Assembly: GCA_029259745.1 (NCBI GenBank)
Contig: JAJDEO010000054.1
Location: 1 to 64,000 of the forward strand
Direction: 5' to 3'
Source of the DNA: Planctomycetota bacterium
GTDB taxonomy: Bacteria > Planctomycetota > B15-G4
DNA: 64,000 bases
Both the position numbers and the translations under genes were made by a program. Below are positions 36,118 through 45,147 of this stretch, one piece after another (position 1 is the first letter of the stretch; the number at the start of each line of letters is the position of its first letter). The notes under the pieces were generated by a model. It did no database searches and was not told the DNA's origin. It saw only the letters and a list, made by a program, of their open reading frames with translations.

Positions 36118-38715
36118 GTGTCAACAACTCGAATTCTGCGGCAGGCGTCTGCGGTTGCAGCGTGTTCACTCATCGGATCAACACTCGCGGCGCAGGGCCT
36201 CGAAGGTGAATCGATGATCGACCCGCTGCGCGGTCAGTTCGTCGAGCGCGCCCTTCAGGCCGGACTTGACCACCTCGCGATCGCGGGCATGGATCGCATC
36301 AACGAAACGGGGATCACAACGTGGGCTCAGGCTGGTATGGCGACCGGTGACCTCGACGGCAACGGCCTGCCGGACGTCGTCGTCGCGGGCGGCGTCGCCA
36401 ACAACTCCGTCTTCCTCCAGCAGCTCGATGGAACGTTCATCGACGCCACCGTCGCCGCCGGCATCAACGCCGGAGAGTACGACCGCTCGGTCGCTCTCGG
36501 GGACATCGATCGCGACGGCGATCTCGACCTCTTCCTCGGTGCACTCGACCGCGGTGCCGGCGCCATGCCTGGCCGCAGTCGTATGTACATAAACGACGGC
36601 AGCGGTGTTTTCAGCGACATCACCGCGCTGTCGGGTACGCGTGGCTCGGGCCACTCGGTCTACGCCAAGTTCTTCGACATCGACGCCGACGGCTGGCTCG
36701 ATCTCTACGTCGGCGAGTTCCACGGGACGAACAACCACCTCTATCGCAACAACTCGAACCTGTCGTTCACGGACGTCACCGACGCCGTGGGGCTCACGGC
36801 CGGCGGCTCGACCCACGCCGTGGCGATCGGCGACATGGACAACGATCGTCGTCCCGACGTCGTCGTCGGTCAGGACTACACGGTGAACAACATCGCGGGC
36901 CTGCCGAACAACGACGACGACGGCCTGTTCTTGAACCACGCCACGGGGTCCTTCACGGACGTCGCCGTCGGCGGCCAGTTCAACACCAAGGCCGCCGTGA
37001 TGGGACTGGCGCTCGTCGACGTCAACTACGATGCACGGGTCGACGTCTACAAGACCAACGCAGGGCCGAACTTCCTCCACATCAACCACGGCTGGCCACA
37101 CTCCGGCCTGCCCTTCACGGAAGAGGCGGCGGCGTACGGCATCGTGGGACAGTTCATCGTCGACGAAGGCGAGACGGCGCCGGGAACGGACGCAGCCGTG
37201 GGCTGGGCGGCCCTGTTCTTCAACGCCGACCTCGATCCGTGGCTCGACCTCTACGTGACGAACGGTCACATCCCGGGCGGCGACCCGATGGTGGCCGGCA
37301 CAGCTCTGTACCAGGAGAACTTCTTCTACCGTGGACTCGGCCCGTCAGGCGGCTTCGGCTTCCACGAACAGGCCAAGGCCAAGGGGCTGTTCTCGGAGAT
37401 CGACGACCGCGGGGCGGCCATGGGTGATCTTGACCTCGACGGCGACGTCGACCTGCTCGTGATGTCCCCCGGCGGACGGCTCCGCTACTACGAGAACCGT
37501 CTCGACCGCCATGATCAGGGCTTCCTCCGTGTCGACTTCGCGACGACGTCGTCGGCGCCCAACGGAATCGGCACGCAGGTCGCGCGCATCGACGACAGCA
37601 ACCGCCGTCACCTGCGGCTCGTCGGGTCGAGTGGCCCGACGGCGTCGAACAATGCCATCGAGGCGCTCTTCGGTCTCGGCCACGAGCCCACGGCCGACTT
37701 GCTCGTCCGGTTCCCGTCGGGCATCGCCATGCCGCTGACGGACATCCCGGCGAACACGCACCTCACGGTCGCCGAGCCGCTGCTCGTCACGGTCAGTGAC
37801 ACGGTGGTCATCGCGCTCGACGACCTCGGTCCCACCGATCCGCAGACCACGTCGTTCACGGTCACGGCCCACGCCCACTCGAAGTCGGGCCAGCCCTTGA
37901 GCTTCGACGCCGTCTGCTCCATTGAGTGCATCGATGCCACGCCCCTCACGGGCGTCGTCTCCCTCGGCAGCGGTTCGTTCCGGCGCGAGTTCCGCGTGCC
38001 GAACTCGCCCGGCGAGCTGCGCGTGGCGACGACGTTCGACGACTTCTCGCCGATGATCGAGCCGCGCGTGCACGTGCTCGGCGCAGTCGACGCCGCGCAG
38101 TCGCTGATCACGATCACGCCGGAGAGTGTGCGCGCCGGTTCGGGCGACGTGGTCACCGTCACCGTCACTCCCCGTGACGCGCTTGGCCGCGCGTTTCCGC
38201 CTGGAAAGACCGTGCTCATGAGCCTCGATGGACTGGGGCCGATCAGCCCACCGGTCGACCTCGGTGACGGGCGCTACGAGGCACAGTTCGCCGCGCCGGC
38301 ACTCGCGGGTTCGGCATCGCTGGATGTCTTCGTCAACGGCGTCGAAATCCTCGACGCGGCGGCCGTCGAGGCCGCCGACAGCGTCTCGGCCACGGAAACG
38401 ATCGCGACGCTCTACGAGGAAGTCCCCAACCCACTCCACCAGCTCAACGCTCACATCATGATGGTCGAGCTGACGCCGGTGGATGGCGTGGGGCGCCGAC
38501 TCGGTCCCGGCGTCGACGTCGAGATCGCGCTCGCGCTTGCGCCGGGTTCGGTTCCGGCGACGGTGCCCGTCGAGCGCATCCTTCATCAGAACGACGGCAA
38601 CATCGGTTTCGTCATCATCAAGCCGATCGAGGAGATCTTCGGCGGTACGGCCGAGGGGATTTACGAGGTGACGATCGACGGCACGCTCGTCGTCTCGCAG
38701 GCCTTCGCCTTCTGA
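36118..38715 (+). CDS. Secreted FG-GAP/ASPIC-UnbV (CRTAC1-like) protein, 865 aa
   Basis: The GTG start at 36118 has a strong GGAGGAGG site; a signal peptide follows, ending near TLAAQ. Residues ~50-460 form an FG-GAP/VCBS propeller with repeated acidic calcium loops: DIDRDGDLDLFLG, DIDADGWLDLYVG, DMDNDRRPDVVVG, DVNYDARVDVYKT and DLDLDGDVDLLVM. An ASPIC/UnbV module follows at ~465-560, with GIGTQVARI, the segment LFGLGHEPTADLLVRFPSG and PANTHLTVAEP. The C-terminal ~300 residues hold invasin-like Ig repeats (for example VRAGSGDVVTVTVTPRDALG). Surface or matrix binding is likely. It is followed by a strong hairpin. Confidence 0.9.
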   Translation: MSTTRILRQASAVAACSLIGSTLAAQGLEGESMIDPLRGQFVERALQAGLDHLAIAGMDRINETGITTWAQAGMATGDLDGNGLPDVVVAGGVANNSVFLQQLDGTFIDATVAAGINAGEYDRSVALGDIDRDGDLDLFLGALDRGAGAMPGRSRMYINDGSGVFSDITALSGTRGSGHSVYAKFFDIDADGWLDLYVGEFHGTNNHLYRNNSNLSFTDVTDAVGLTAGGSTHAVAIGDMDNDRRPDVVVGQDYTVNNIAGLPNNDDDGLFLNHATGSFTDVAVGGQFNTKAAVMGLALVDVNYDARVDVYKTNAGPNFLHINHGWPHSGLPFTEEAAAYGIVGQFIVDEGETAPGTDAAVGWAALFFNADLDPWLDLYVTNGHIPGGDPMVAGTALYQENFFYRGLGPSGGFGFHEQAKAKGLFSEIDDRGAAMGDLDLDGDVDLLVMSPGGRLRYYENRLDRHDQGFLRVDFATTSSAPNGIGTQVARIDDSNRRHLRLVGSSGPTASNNAIEALFGLGHEPTADLLVRFPSGIAMPLTDIPANTHLTVAEPLLVTVSDTVVIALDDLGPTDPQTTSFTVTAHAHSKSGQPLSFDAVCSIECIDATPLTGVVSLGSGSFRREFRVPNSPGELRVATTFDDFSPMIEPRVHVLGAVDAAQSLITITPESVRAGSGDVVTVTVTPRDALGRAFPPGKTVLMSLDGLGPISPPVDLGDGRYEAQFAAPALAGSASLDVFVNGVEILDAAAVEAADSVSATETIATLYEEVPNPLHQLNAHIMMVELTPVDGVGRRLGPGVDVEIALALAPGSVPATVPVERILHQNDGNIGFVIIKPIEEIFGGTAEGIYEVTIDGTLVVSQAFAF

Positions 38716-38746
38716 GTAACGGCTGCGAGATTCAAGGCTTCGAACA

Positions 38747-38781
38747 CCGCGCCCCGTCGCTCCCCGAGCGGCGGGGCGCGG
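38747..38781 (+). terminator. Strong GC-rich hairpin between convergent genes
   Basis: Arms 38747-38762 and 38766-38781 pair over 16 positions with one wobble around a CCC loop. It lies 31 bases past the ASPIC/UnbV stop and 17 bases past the stop of the convergent gene, so it can serve both. No long T-run on either side. Confidence 0.7.
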
Positions 38782-38798
38782 ATCGTTGTGCGCGGCTG

Positions 38799-39197
38799 TC
38801 AAGCGTCGTCGCCGATGACAGCGCCCATGTCGAAGTTCAGCGTGACGCCGACGTCCAGCTCACGGATCAGCCGCAACGCCGCCGGCGGAATCCCGACCAG
38901 TCCCCCACTGTCATCGGAGAGCAAGCCAAGGCAGACGTCCGCGTGATCAGCGTCCGCGATGCACTCGGCGAACACGCGCTTGTGCTGCTCGACGACCGAC
39001 CACAGCAACTCGAGCTGTTCGTGCATCTCCAGCGAGCGATCCGAGGTCGCGTGGAGCACCCATCCGTCGTGCTCGCAGCGGAACTTCGTCGACACTCCCT
39101 GCGGGTCGCCCTTGCGGTACTCGTGCGTGGGACGCACGCCCTCGAGTTCAGCGAGCCGTGCGTGCCACTGGCCGGCACCGAAGATCCGCAGGCTCAC
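38799..39197 (-). CDS. DUF4279-like cytoplasmic protein, 132 aa
   Basis: Small acidic protein with a pattern like DUF4279: an N-terminal strand LRIFGAG, a charged KGDPQG segment, GWVLHATSD, a helix EMHEQLELLWSVVEQHK and a C-terminal LIRELDVGVTLNFDMGAVI. The domain is found alone in many bacteria and its function is not known. There is no signal peptide. It starts 20 bases after the stop of the molybdopterin oxidoreductase gene on the same strand, so the two may be co-transcribed. The family call is from memory of the pattern. Confidence 0.6.
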   Translation of the reverse strand: MSLRIFGAGQWHARLAELEGVRPTHEYRKGDPQGVSTKFRCEHDGWVLHATSDRSLEMHEQLELLWSVVEQHKRVFAECIADADHADVCLGLLSDDSGGLVGIPPAALRLIRELDVGVTLNFDMGAVIGDDA

Positions 39198-39217
39198 GGT
39201 GAACTCTGCGGCGCGGG

Positions 39218-41188
39218 CTATCGCGACACCTCATCCGCGACGAGCCGTACGCACTGGTCGTAGAGGGCCGCGCCGCCGCCCGCATCCGTCTCGCGCGCCT
39301 CGATGAGTGCGTTGGCACAGCGCCCGTCGCGCAGCTGGCCGCCCTTGGGGAGCACGACGAGCCCCGGGCGGACGGTGTCGTCGTGCACGACCGTCACGCG
39401 CATGGCGCCGACAGTGCTCTCAAGCGTTGCCGTGCTTCCATCCGCGTGGCCGCTGGCCGACGTCGGGTGGACGCGTGCGGACGCGAGGGCGTCACCGAGG
39501 TCGATCGACCACTGCGACGACTGGGCCGCGGAGGTCGAGATCGCCATGAGCGTGAGCGGGAAGTTTGCGTCGGCGGGCGCCTCGTGGGCCGGCACGCGAT
39601 CGAGCAGCTGCACCTTGCCGGACGCCGTCGCGACGCGGCCGTCGTCGAAGAGGACCTCGCGTGCGAAGGGGTTGCGCACGGGGCCCGCGCGAAGGGCGTC
39701 GATGCCCGCGTCGACCGTGTCGAGCCGCTTCGTCACGCGACGTTTCCAGTCGTCGATCGAGCCCGCCATGACGTCGGCGAGCCCGAGGCGTTCGGCCAGG
39801 CCCTGGAGGATATGGAGTTCATGCCGCGGCCCGGGCGCGTGGGGATCGAGCGGAAGACTCGACGCAGGCGGCGCGACGGCCGGGCGCGACTCGCGCAGCC
39901 AGTGGTTGCCGTAGGCGCCGACGAGATCGCTGTCCTCGAGCAGCGTCAGCGTTGGGAGGACGAGCGATGCGACGTCGGTGGTGTCGGTCGGGTGGGTGTC
40001 GACGACGATGGTGAAACGCTCGGCGAGGGCCGCGCGCACGACGGGCGTCTCGGGCAACATCGCGACGGGATTGCCGGCCGTCACCCAGACGACGTCGACG
40101 GGCGGGCTGCTCGCGGCGCGCAACTCGCGCCCGAGGCACGGTTCGCTCAAGGATCGCGGCGCGACGTCGAGGCCGCGCACGAAGTCCGTGTCGAACGCCG
40201 TGCGTCGACCGAAGTAGTAGCTCGCTCCGCCGCCCGGAACGCCGAGGTGTCCGACGAGCGCCGCGAGGGCGTCGATCGCGCGCACCGTGGCCGCGCCGTT
40301 GAAGCGCCGCGCCATGCCCCACCCGACGAGGATCGCGGACGGGCCCGCGTCGACGTAGCGCTCGGCGAGCTGTTCGACATCGCGCGTCGGGACGTCGGCG
40401 AGCTGTGACCAGCCGGCCACGTCATGCTCGCCGACGAGCGCGAGATACGTCTCGAGGTTGTCGCAGCGCTCAGCGGCGGATGCATGCACGCGACCGTGAT
40501 CGAAGGCCCAGCGCGCGATCGCCAGCGCGAGCGCGGCGTCACCACCGGGGCGCGGCTGGATGAACGTCTCACAGAGCGAGGCGGCCTGCGTGCGCACCGG
40601 ATCGATGCCGACGATCGTCGCACCGCCGGCACGTGCATCGCGCAGGATCGGCAGCAGGTGCACACCCGACACGTGCGGGTTCTTGCCCCAGATGACGATC
40701 GTCTTGCTGTTGAGCAGGTCGAACGCGTCGTGACTGTCGGCGACTCCGAAGTCGCGCTCCTGCGCCCACTCTCCGGCACCCGAGCAGATGTCGCCGCGCT
40801 TGATCGTGACCGGGCCGAACTGCTCGAACAGATAGCTGCTCGTGGCCTTGAGGATCCCGAGGCTGCCGCCCGACATGTAGTGCATGATCGCGGCCGGGCC
40901 GTGCTCGGTGCGCGCTGCGAGGAGACGTTCAGCAGCCGCATCGAGCGCCACGTCCCAGCTCACGGGTTCGAGTTGGCCCTTGCGACGCAGCAGCGGTTCG
41001 GTGATGCGATCGGACGCGTACTGTCGGGCCAGGAAGCGGCCCGTGCGCTCGCAGAGAAAGCCGCGCGTGATCGGATCGTCGCGGCTGCCGCCGAGTTTGA
41101 TGGCGCGGCCCGACGCGTCGACGGTGACGGCGAGCGTGCAGGCGTCGGGGCAGTCGCGGTTGCAGGCCGTGTTCACGATGGACGTCAT
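39218..41188 (-). CDS. Molybdopterin-dependent oxidoreductase with 4Fe-4S site, 656 aa
   Basis: Catalytic subunit of the DMSO-reductase superfamily. An N-terminal iron-sulfur motif C9-x3-C13-x3-C17-x28-C46 is followed by the molybdopterin-binding domains (PAAIMHYMSGGSLG, TIVIWGKNP, TIVGIDPVRTQAA, VWVTAGNPVAMLP) and the C-terminal cofactor-binding domain (FPLTLMAIS, LVVLPKG). The pocket region has RGDICSGAGEW. There is no Tat signal, so it is probably cytoplasmic, and no electron-transfer subunit or cofactor-chaperone gene lies beside it. The reaction is unknown; assimilatory or acetylene-hydratase-like relatives share this stand-alone form. Confidence 0.9.
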   Translation of the reverse strand: MTSIVNTACNRDCPDACTLAVTVDASGRAIKLGGSRDDPITRGFLCERTGRFLARQYASDRITEPLLRRKGQLEPVSWDVALDAAAERLLAARTEHGPAAIMHYMSGGSLGILKATSSYLFEQFGPVTIKRGDICSGAGEWAQERDFGVADSHDAFDLLNSKTIVIWGKNPHVSGVHLLPILRDARAGGATIVGIDPVRTQAASLCETFIQPRPGGDAALALAIARWAFDHGRVHASAAERCDNLETYLALVGEHDVAGWSQLADVPTRDVEQLAERYVDAGPSAILVGWGMARRFNGAATVRAIDALAALVGHLGVPGGGASYYFGRRTAFDTDFVRGLDVAPRSLSEPCLGRELRAASSPPVDVVWVTAGNPVAMLPETPVVRAALAERFTIVVDTHPTDTTDVASLVLPTLTLLEDSDLVGAYGNHWLRESRPAVAPPASSLPLDPHAPGPRHELHILQGLAERLGLADVMAGSIDDWKRRVTKRLDTVDAGIDALRAGPVRNPFAREVLFDDGRVATASGKVQLLDRVPAHEAPADANFPLTLMAISTSAAQSSQWSIDLGDALASARVHPTSASGHADGSTATLESTVGAMRVTVVHDDTVRPGLVVLPKGGQLRDGRCANALIEARETDAGGGAALYDQCVRLVADEVSR

Positions 41189-41239
41189 CGGCGCAGGATA
41201 TCAAGACGCGCGGAACCCATGACCCACTGAACCTGCGAC

Positions 41240-43264
41240 TCACGGCTCGACGAGCATGAGCTCGACGTCGGCGTCCTCGCCGGCCGCGAGGGTGACCACG
41301 TGTGGCTCGCTGACGGCTGTCGATTGCACGCCGGTGAGCGTGTACTCACCGGGCAGCAAGTCGTCGAACACAACCCGGCCTGACTCATCGGCTCGGCGTG
41401 GGCGCCATGAGCGCCGACCGTCCTGCGTGGCAAGCTCGACCTCCGCGAACGGAGCCAGACCACCGGCGCGGCGGACCGTGACGACCAGTCGCGCAGCGCG
41501 CGGAAGGTCGACGGTGACGAAGGGCGCGTCGCGCGCGGCGACGAGAACCTCGGTTTGCACGATCGAGTGTCCCTCGGCGTGCAGCGTGAAACGGTAGCTC
41601 GCGCCGTCGACGAGGCCCGTGATCGCGTGCAGTCCGTCTTCGCCGGCACGCGAGAGTCGGCGCGGTCCGTCGACACGCCAGGTCTCGCCCTTGCGCCGCT
41701 CGCGCGCCAGCAGCACGCGCTCGACGCGTCCTCCGCCGACCGAGACGACCTCGAGACGCAGCCCGGCAGCTCCGCTCTCGACCTCCTCGGGCAGCCCTGA
41801 CACCGGACGCCCGAAAGGCCCGGTCGGCTCGGCGACGGCGTCTCCGCGGACGACGAGGACGTGCCCCTTCGTTCCCGGCCGGACACCGTGCAGCTTTCCG
41901 CCGCGCGCGCTCGTCGCGATGACCGTCGACCCGGGAGGCGCGTATGCCAACGCGTAGAACCCCGCCGGCTCGATTCCCTCGAGGACGAAGCTGCCGTCCT
42001 CGCCGACCGAAGCGTGCGGCGTCTCGGCGGGGACATCGAAGTACGCGATGTCGGGCGACGTCCAGCGCGCGACCACGCTGCCGAGCGTGATGTTGTCTCC
42101 GCGCTGGTCGACCACGACACCCTCGATCGTCGTGAGCGGGTCGAGCATCAGGACGACGTCGCGCTCGCCCTCGGTGCCCTGAAGGAGGAGTTCCCGCGAC
42201 GCGGATGTGCCCCAGCCCTCCGCCCACACGCCGAGTCGGTAGCGCCCAGCGAGCGGGAGCGGCAGCTCGAAGCGCCCCGTCGAGTCCGTCACGACGGCGG
42301 CCGACACGTCCAAAGCAACGATCCCGGGCGGCAGGGAACGGTCGACGCTGCGAAGGATCCGCACGGTGGCGTCCGCCAGAGGAGCGACAGGCCCTCCTGA
42401 GCGCCGCCCCGACACGGAACCGACCACGGCGACGGCGCCCGGAAGATGCAACGTGATCTCGCGCGCCACGGAGAGATCGAGCCACGCAATTTCCGTCGTC
42501 TCAGTGCCGAACCAAGCCGAAACGCCGAGAACGCCCGGCTGACCGGACAGCGTGACGACGCCGTTCTCGTCTGTGCGTCGCTCACCGTGCGCCCACGGTT
42601 CAGCGCCCTGGAAGTCGAAACGCGCGATGTCGACGACGACGACCGCGTCGGCGCTCGGTGCGCCGCCGGCATCCACGACACGCACGCGCAACGTCCGCCC
42701 CGCCTCGACGACGAGCACGCCGCGCCCTTCACCCAACTCGATCCCCCGCTGCGCGCGCGAGATCTCACCGGCGTCCGTGCGTGCCACCACGCGCGCGTTC
42801 GCCGTCACATCTTCGAACGCGACGCGACCTTCGCCGTCCGTGCGTGCGCTCGCCGTCGGCACGAGCGCAGCTTGCAAGGAGAGCCCTTCGGCCCGCCGCC
42901 GTGCGAGGTCAGCATCGACCCGTTCGGCGAACACTTCCACGAGAGCGTCGGCCACCGGAGCGCCGCGCCCATCGATGACGAGCAGATCGATCTCGAACCC
43001 CTCGATCGCAACGCTCGGCTCGAAGGGTGTGATCGTGCGACGCTCGACGACGAGTGGGCGCGACTCCGACGTCGCATCGACGCCGGTCGGTGTCGAGGGC
43101 GCGGTGAGTGCCTCAGCGGCGCCCTCCGGTTGCGTGACGTCGTACGGCGCGATGTCGGTGCCCGGCGCCTCGCGCAGCAGCCACATCGCCGTCACCGACA
43201 CGGCACCGAACACGGCGAGAATCCACGGCAGCTCACGCACGAGTTGAACGTTTCGGCGGGCCAC
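41240..43264 (-). CDS. Membrane-anchored protein with repeated carboxypeptidase-regulatory-like domains, 674 aa
   Basis: One N-terminal membrane helix (~12-30, LPWILAVFGAVSVTAMWLL) then an acidic linker (~35-85) and a chain of Ig-like beta domains of the carboxypeptidase-regulatory/SD-repeat kind. Units such as EIDLLVIDGRGAPVADALVEV, TLRVRVVDAGGAPSADAVVV, TTIEGVVVDQRGDNITLGSV and ARLVVTVRRAGGLAPFAEVEL are repeated about every 90-100 residues, with DENGVVTLSGQPG and DESGRVVFDDLLPGEYTL as typical second halves. No enzyme motif. Probably an envelope protein with a structural or binding role. Its neighbour on the same strand downstream is the molybdopterin enzyme, 51 bases away, with no evident functional tie. 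Confidence 0.82.
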   Translation of the reverse strand: MARRNVQLVRELPWILAVFGAVSVTAMWLLREAPGTDIAPYDVTQPEGAAEALTAPSTPTGVDATSESRPLVVERRTITPFEPSVAIEGFEIDLLVIDGRGAPVADALVEVFAERVDADLARRRAEGLSLQAALVPTASARTDGEGRVAFEDVTANARVVARTDAGEISRAQRGIELGEGRGVLVVEAGRTLRVRVVDAGGAPSADAVVVVDIARFDFQGAEPWAHGERRTDENGVVTLSGQPGVLGVSAWFGTETTEIAWLDLSVAREITLHLPGAVAVVGSVSGRRSGGPVAPLADATVRILRSVDRSLPPGIVALDVSAAVVTDSTGRFELPLPLAGRYRLGVWAEGWGTSASRELLLQGTEGERDVVLMLDPLTTIEGVVVDQRGDNITLGSVVARWTSPDIAYFDVPAETPHASVGEDGSFVLEGIEPAGFYALAYAPPGSTVIATSARGGKLHGVRPGTKGHVLVVRGDAVAEPTGPFGRPVSGLPEEVESGAAGLRLEVVSVGGGRVERVLLARERRKGETWRVDGPRRLSRAGEDGLHAITGLVDGASYRFTLHAEGHSIVQTEVLVAARDAPFVTVDLPRAARLVVTVRRAGGLAPFAEVELATQDGRRSWRPRRADESGRVVFDDLLPGEYTLTGVQSTAVSEPHVVTLAAGEDADVELMLVEP

Positions 43265-43358
43265 GACGAGAATCCGGGGAGAGCACTTCGCGCGTTCTCA
43301 CGGGCGCGTGCAGAATAGGCGCGGGCAGGGCTGACGACGCCCCGCCGAGACGAGTCAC

Positions 43359-43371
43359 GTGATGGTATCAC
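43359..43371. promoter_or_regulatory. Operator-like palindrome upstream of the GNAT gene
   Basis: Perfect inverted repeat GTGAT-GGT-ATCAC, centred 26 bases before the TTG start of the GNAT gene, in the divergent region shared with the carboxypeptidase-regulatory-like protein. It could be a repressor site or chance; nothing else supports it. Confidence 0.25.
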
Positions 43372-43390
43372 CCTCCGTTTCGAGGACACC

Positions 43391-43948
43391 TTGACCCCGC
43401 AGATCCGGCCCGCCGCGCTGAGCGACCTGTCCGCGCTCACGGCCCTCTACAACCACTACGTCACCACGACGGCCGTGACGTTCGACATCGAACCGTTCAC
43501 GGTCGAGGCACGTCGGTCGTGGTTCGACACGTTCGACACGACCGGACCACACCGACTCTTCGTCGCTGTCGACACCGAACGCGGCGCGGCCGACCTCGCG
43601 GTCGACGACGGCACACTCGCGGGTTGCGTGTTCAGCGGCACCTTCAAGACCAAGCCCGCCTACGCGACGACGGTCGAGTCGTCGATCTACGTCGCACCGA
43701 ACGCCACGGGTCGCGGCCTCGGCCCACGCCTCTACGAGACGCTCTTCGATGCCCTGGGCGGCCTCGACTTGCATCGTGTGTTCGCCGGCATCGCCCTGCC
43801 GAACCCGGCATCGATCGCGCTGCACGAGCGCTTCGGCTTTCAGCGCGTCGGCGTGCTCGACGAGGTCGGACGCAAGTTCGGCCGGTACTGGAGTGTCGCC
43901 TGGTACGAGAAGCACCTCGATGCGGTCACGCATCCGGATCGTTCCTGA
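43391..43948 (+). CDS. GNAT N-acetyltransferase, phosphinothricin-acetyltransferase-like, 185 aa
   Basis: Single GNAT domain. IRPAALSDLSALTALYNHYV at the start, VTFDIEPFT, a central strand GCVFSGTFKTKPAYATTVES, the acetyl-CoA site YVAPNATGRGLGPRLYETLF and GIALPNPASIALHERFGF with FQRVGVL after it match the phosphinothricin/methionine-sulfone acetyltransferase branch. It should acetylate a small amine or amino acid analogue with acetyl-CoA in the cytoplasm. Length is typical. The start is TTG at 43391 with a GAGGA site upstream. The TIR-like gene follows on the same strand after 120 bases; I see no functional link. Confidence 0.88.
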   Translation: MTPQIRPAALSDLSALTALYNHYVTTTAVTFDIEPFTVEARRSWFDTFDTTGPHRLFVAVDTERGAADLAVDDGTLAGCVFSGTFKTKPAYATTVESSIYVAPNATGRGLGPRLYETLFDALGGLDLHRVFAGIALPNPASIALHERFGFQRVGVLDEVGRKFGRYWSVAWYEKHLDAVTHPDRS

Positions 43949-44068
43949 GTCGGCGTCACGTCACACGGGCACGCTTCTGCGGATCGAAGGAAGCGACACG
44001 GTCGGCGCGCGCGGACATCGCGGGCGACCGTGCCTTCGGTGCGTAGGCCGCCGGTGAAGGGAAAGACC

Positions 44069-44899
44069 ATGGAGAATGCCGAGCCCGCGCTCTCGTTCGA
44101 GGCCTACGAGGTCCTCACGGAGCGTTTGGCGCACTTGACGACGCATGCCGAGTCGATCCGGCCGCGCCCGTGGCAATACGTCATCGCTGCGGCAGTCGGA
44201 TGGTTGGTGTGCGGCCTCATCAGCGTCGCTCTCACGTCGGTGCCGGGCTCCTCGGCCGAGACCACGCAGACTGCGATCACGGGCGGGTTCGCGCTGCTCG
44301 GAGTCGTTCTCGGCCCGCTCATCATCGCCCGCCGCCGAGCACGCCGGGCGCTTGCAGAGCAGATCGATCAGACCCGCGATGCGCTCATCGAGCTCAATCG
44401 CCCGGTGCCTGAAGCCACCCCTGACAACGCCGGCAAGGCCGCTGAGCGCGCCAAGTGCCGCGTGTTCATCGCGCACGGTCACGCGCACGAGCACCTCACG
44501 ACCGTGAAGGAGTTCCTGCGCGCGCTCGACCTCGACCCGATCGTCATGACCGAGAAAGCTCGCAGCGGCGCGACGGTGATCGAGCAACTCACGGCTCTCG
44601 GCGATGTCGACTACGCCGTCATCCTCATGACGCCCGACGACATGGGAGGCCTTGCCAGCGCACCACCGGAAACCTACCGCCCGCGCCCGCGCCAGAATGT
44701 GCTGCTCGAACTCGGCTACTTCGTCGGACGCCTCGGCCGCCAGTCGGTCGGCGTCCTCACGGCGCCTGACCTCGAGCTGCCCTCGAATCTCCACGGCGTG
44801 CTGCACACCAAGCTCGACGAGGGCGGTCGCTGGAGGTTCGACCTCACGAAGGAACTCCGTGCTGCCGGCCTGCCCGTCGACGCCAACTCCCTCGTGTGA
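44069..44899 (+). CDS. Membrane-anchored TIR-like protein (CAP12/Pycsar-effector type), 276 aa
   Basis: Residues ~130-276 match the TIR-like nucleotide-binding domain annotated as the CAP12/Pycsar effector TIR (PF10137): CRVFIAHGHAHEHL (from 130), a TEKARSGATVIEQL segment, YAVILMTPDDMGG, RPRPRQNVLLELGYFVGRLG with the likely catalytic Glu214, LPSNLHGVLHTKLDEGG and ELRAAGLPVD. Relatives degrade NAD+ when triggered during phage infection. Before it lie an N-terminal cytoplasmic segment, two membrane helices (~37-58 and ~69-87) and a basic RRRARR stop, which would put the TIR domain in the cytosol. The ATG at 44069 has an AAGGG site. No cyclase or dinucleotide synthase gene is adjacent, so the trigger is unknown. 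A non-defence role is possible. Confidence 0.85.
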   Translation: MENAEPALSFEAYEVLTERLAHLTTHAESIRPRPWQYVIAAAVGWLVCGLISVALTSVPGSSAETTQTAITGGFALLGVVLGPLIIARRRARRALAEQIDQTRDALIELNRPVPEATPDNAGKAAERAKCRVFIAHGHAHEHLTTVKEFLRALDLDPIVMTEKARSGATVIEQLTALGDVDYAVILMTPDDMGGLASAPPETYRPRPRQNVLLELGYFVGRLGRQSVGVLTAPDLELPSNLHGVLHTKLDEGGRWRFDLTKELRAAGLPVDANSLV

Positions 44900-45142
44900 T
44901 CAGACGTCCATCGTCGCTGTGATCGCGAGGATCGCGCGCGCATGGCTGCCCGTGATGTCCGCGTGATCGAAAACCGCGATCTCGTCGTCGAGGTCGACGC
45001 GCGTCGTCATTCCGCGGTGTGTGACGTTGGGCAGCACCGCAGCGCGTGAGTGACGTCCCCGGCTGCGCTGACCGTGAAGGCGCGTGGCTTCGTCGACGAA
45101 GTGCCTCGCGATCGCGGGTTGCGCTTCGTCCTCCTGAATCAC
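44900..45142 (-). CDS. Possible small protein after the anti-sigma gene, 80 aa
   Basis: Weakly supported open frame from a GTG at 45142, five bases after the anti-sigma stop, to a stop that abuts the TIR-like gene stop. The last ~36 codons (from ATG ACG ACG) have G or C in nearly every third position, as real genes here do, and the frame ends in an acidic then helical segment (DLDDEIAVFDHADITGSHAR). The first half is less regular and there is no good ribosome-binding site; translational coupling to the anti-sigma gene is possible. No family is recognised. Otherwise this is a 248-base gap with nothing else visible. Confidence 0.35.
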   Translation of the reverse strand: MIQEDEAQPAIARHFVDEATRLHGQRSRGRHSRAAVLPNVTHRGMTTRVDLDDEIAVFDHADITGSHARAILAITATMDV

Positions 45143-45147
45143 GCCGT

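Noticed and set aside
43955-43985. GGCACG...TGC sigma-54-like site upstream of the TIR-like gene
   Set aside because: GG to GC spacing is nine bases, one short of the invariant ten.
44069-44899. Complete Pycsar or CBASS operon around the TIR-like gene
   Set aside because: The flanking genes are a GNAT enzyme and an ECF sigma unit; no cyclase or CD-NTase is present in the window.
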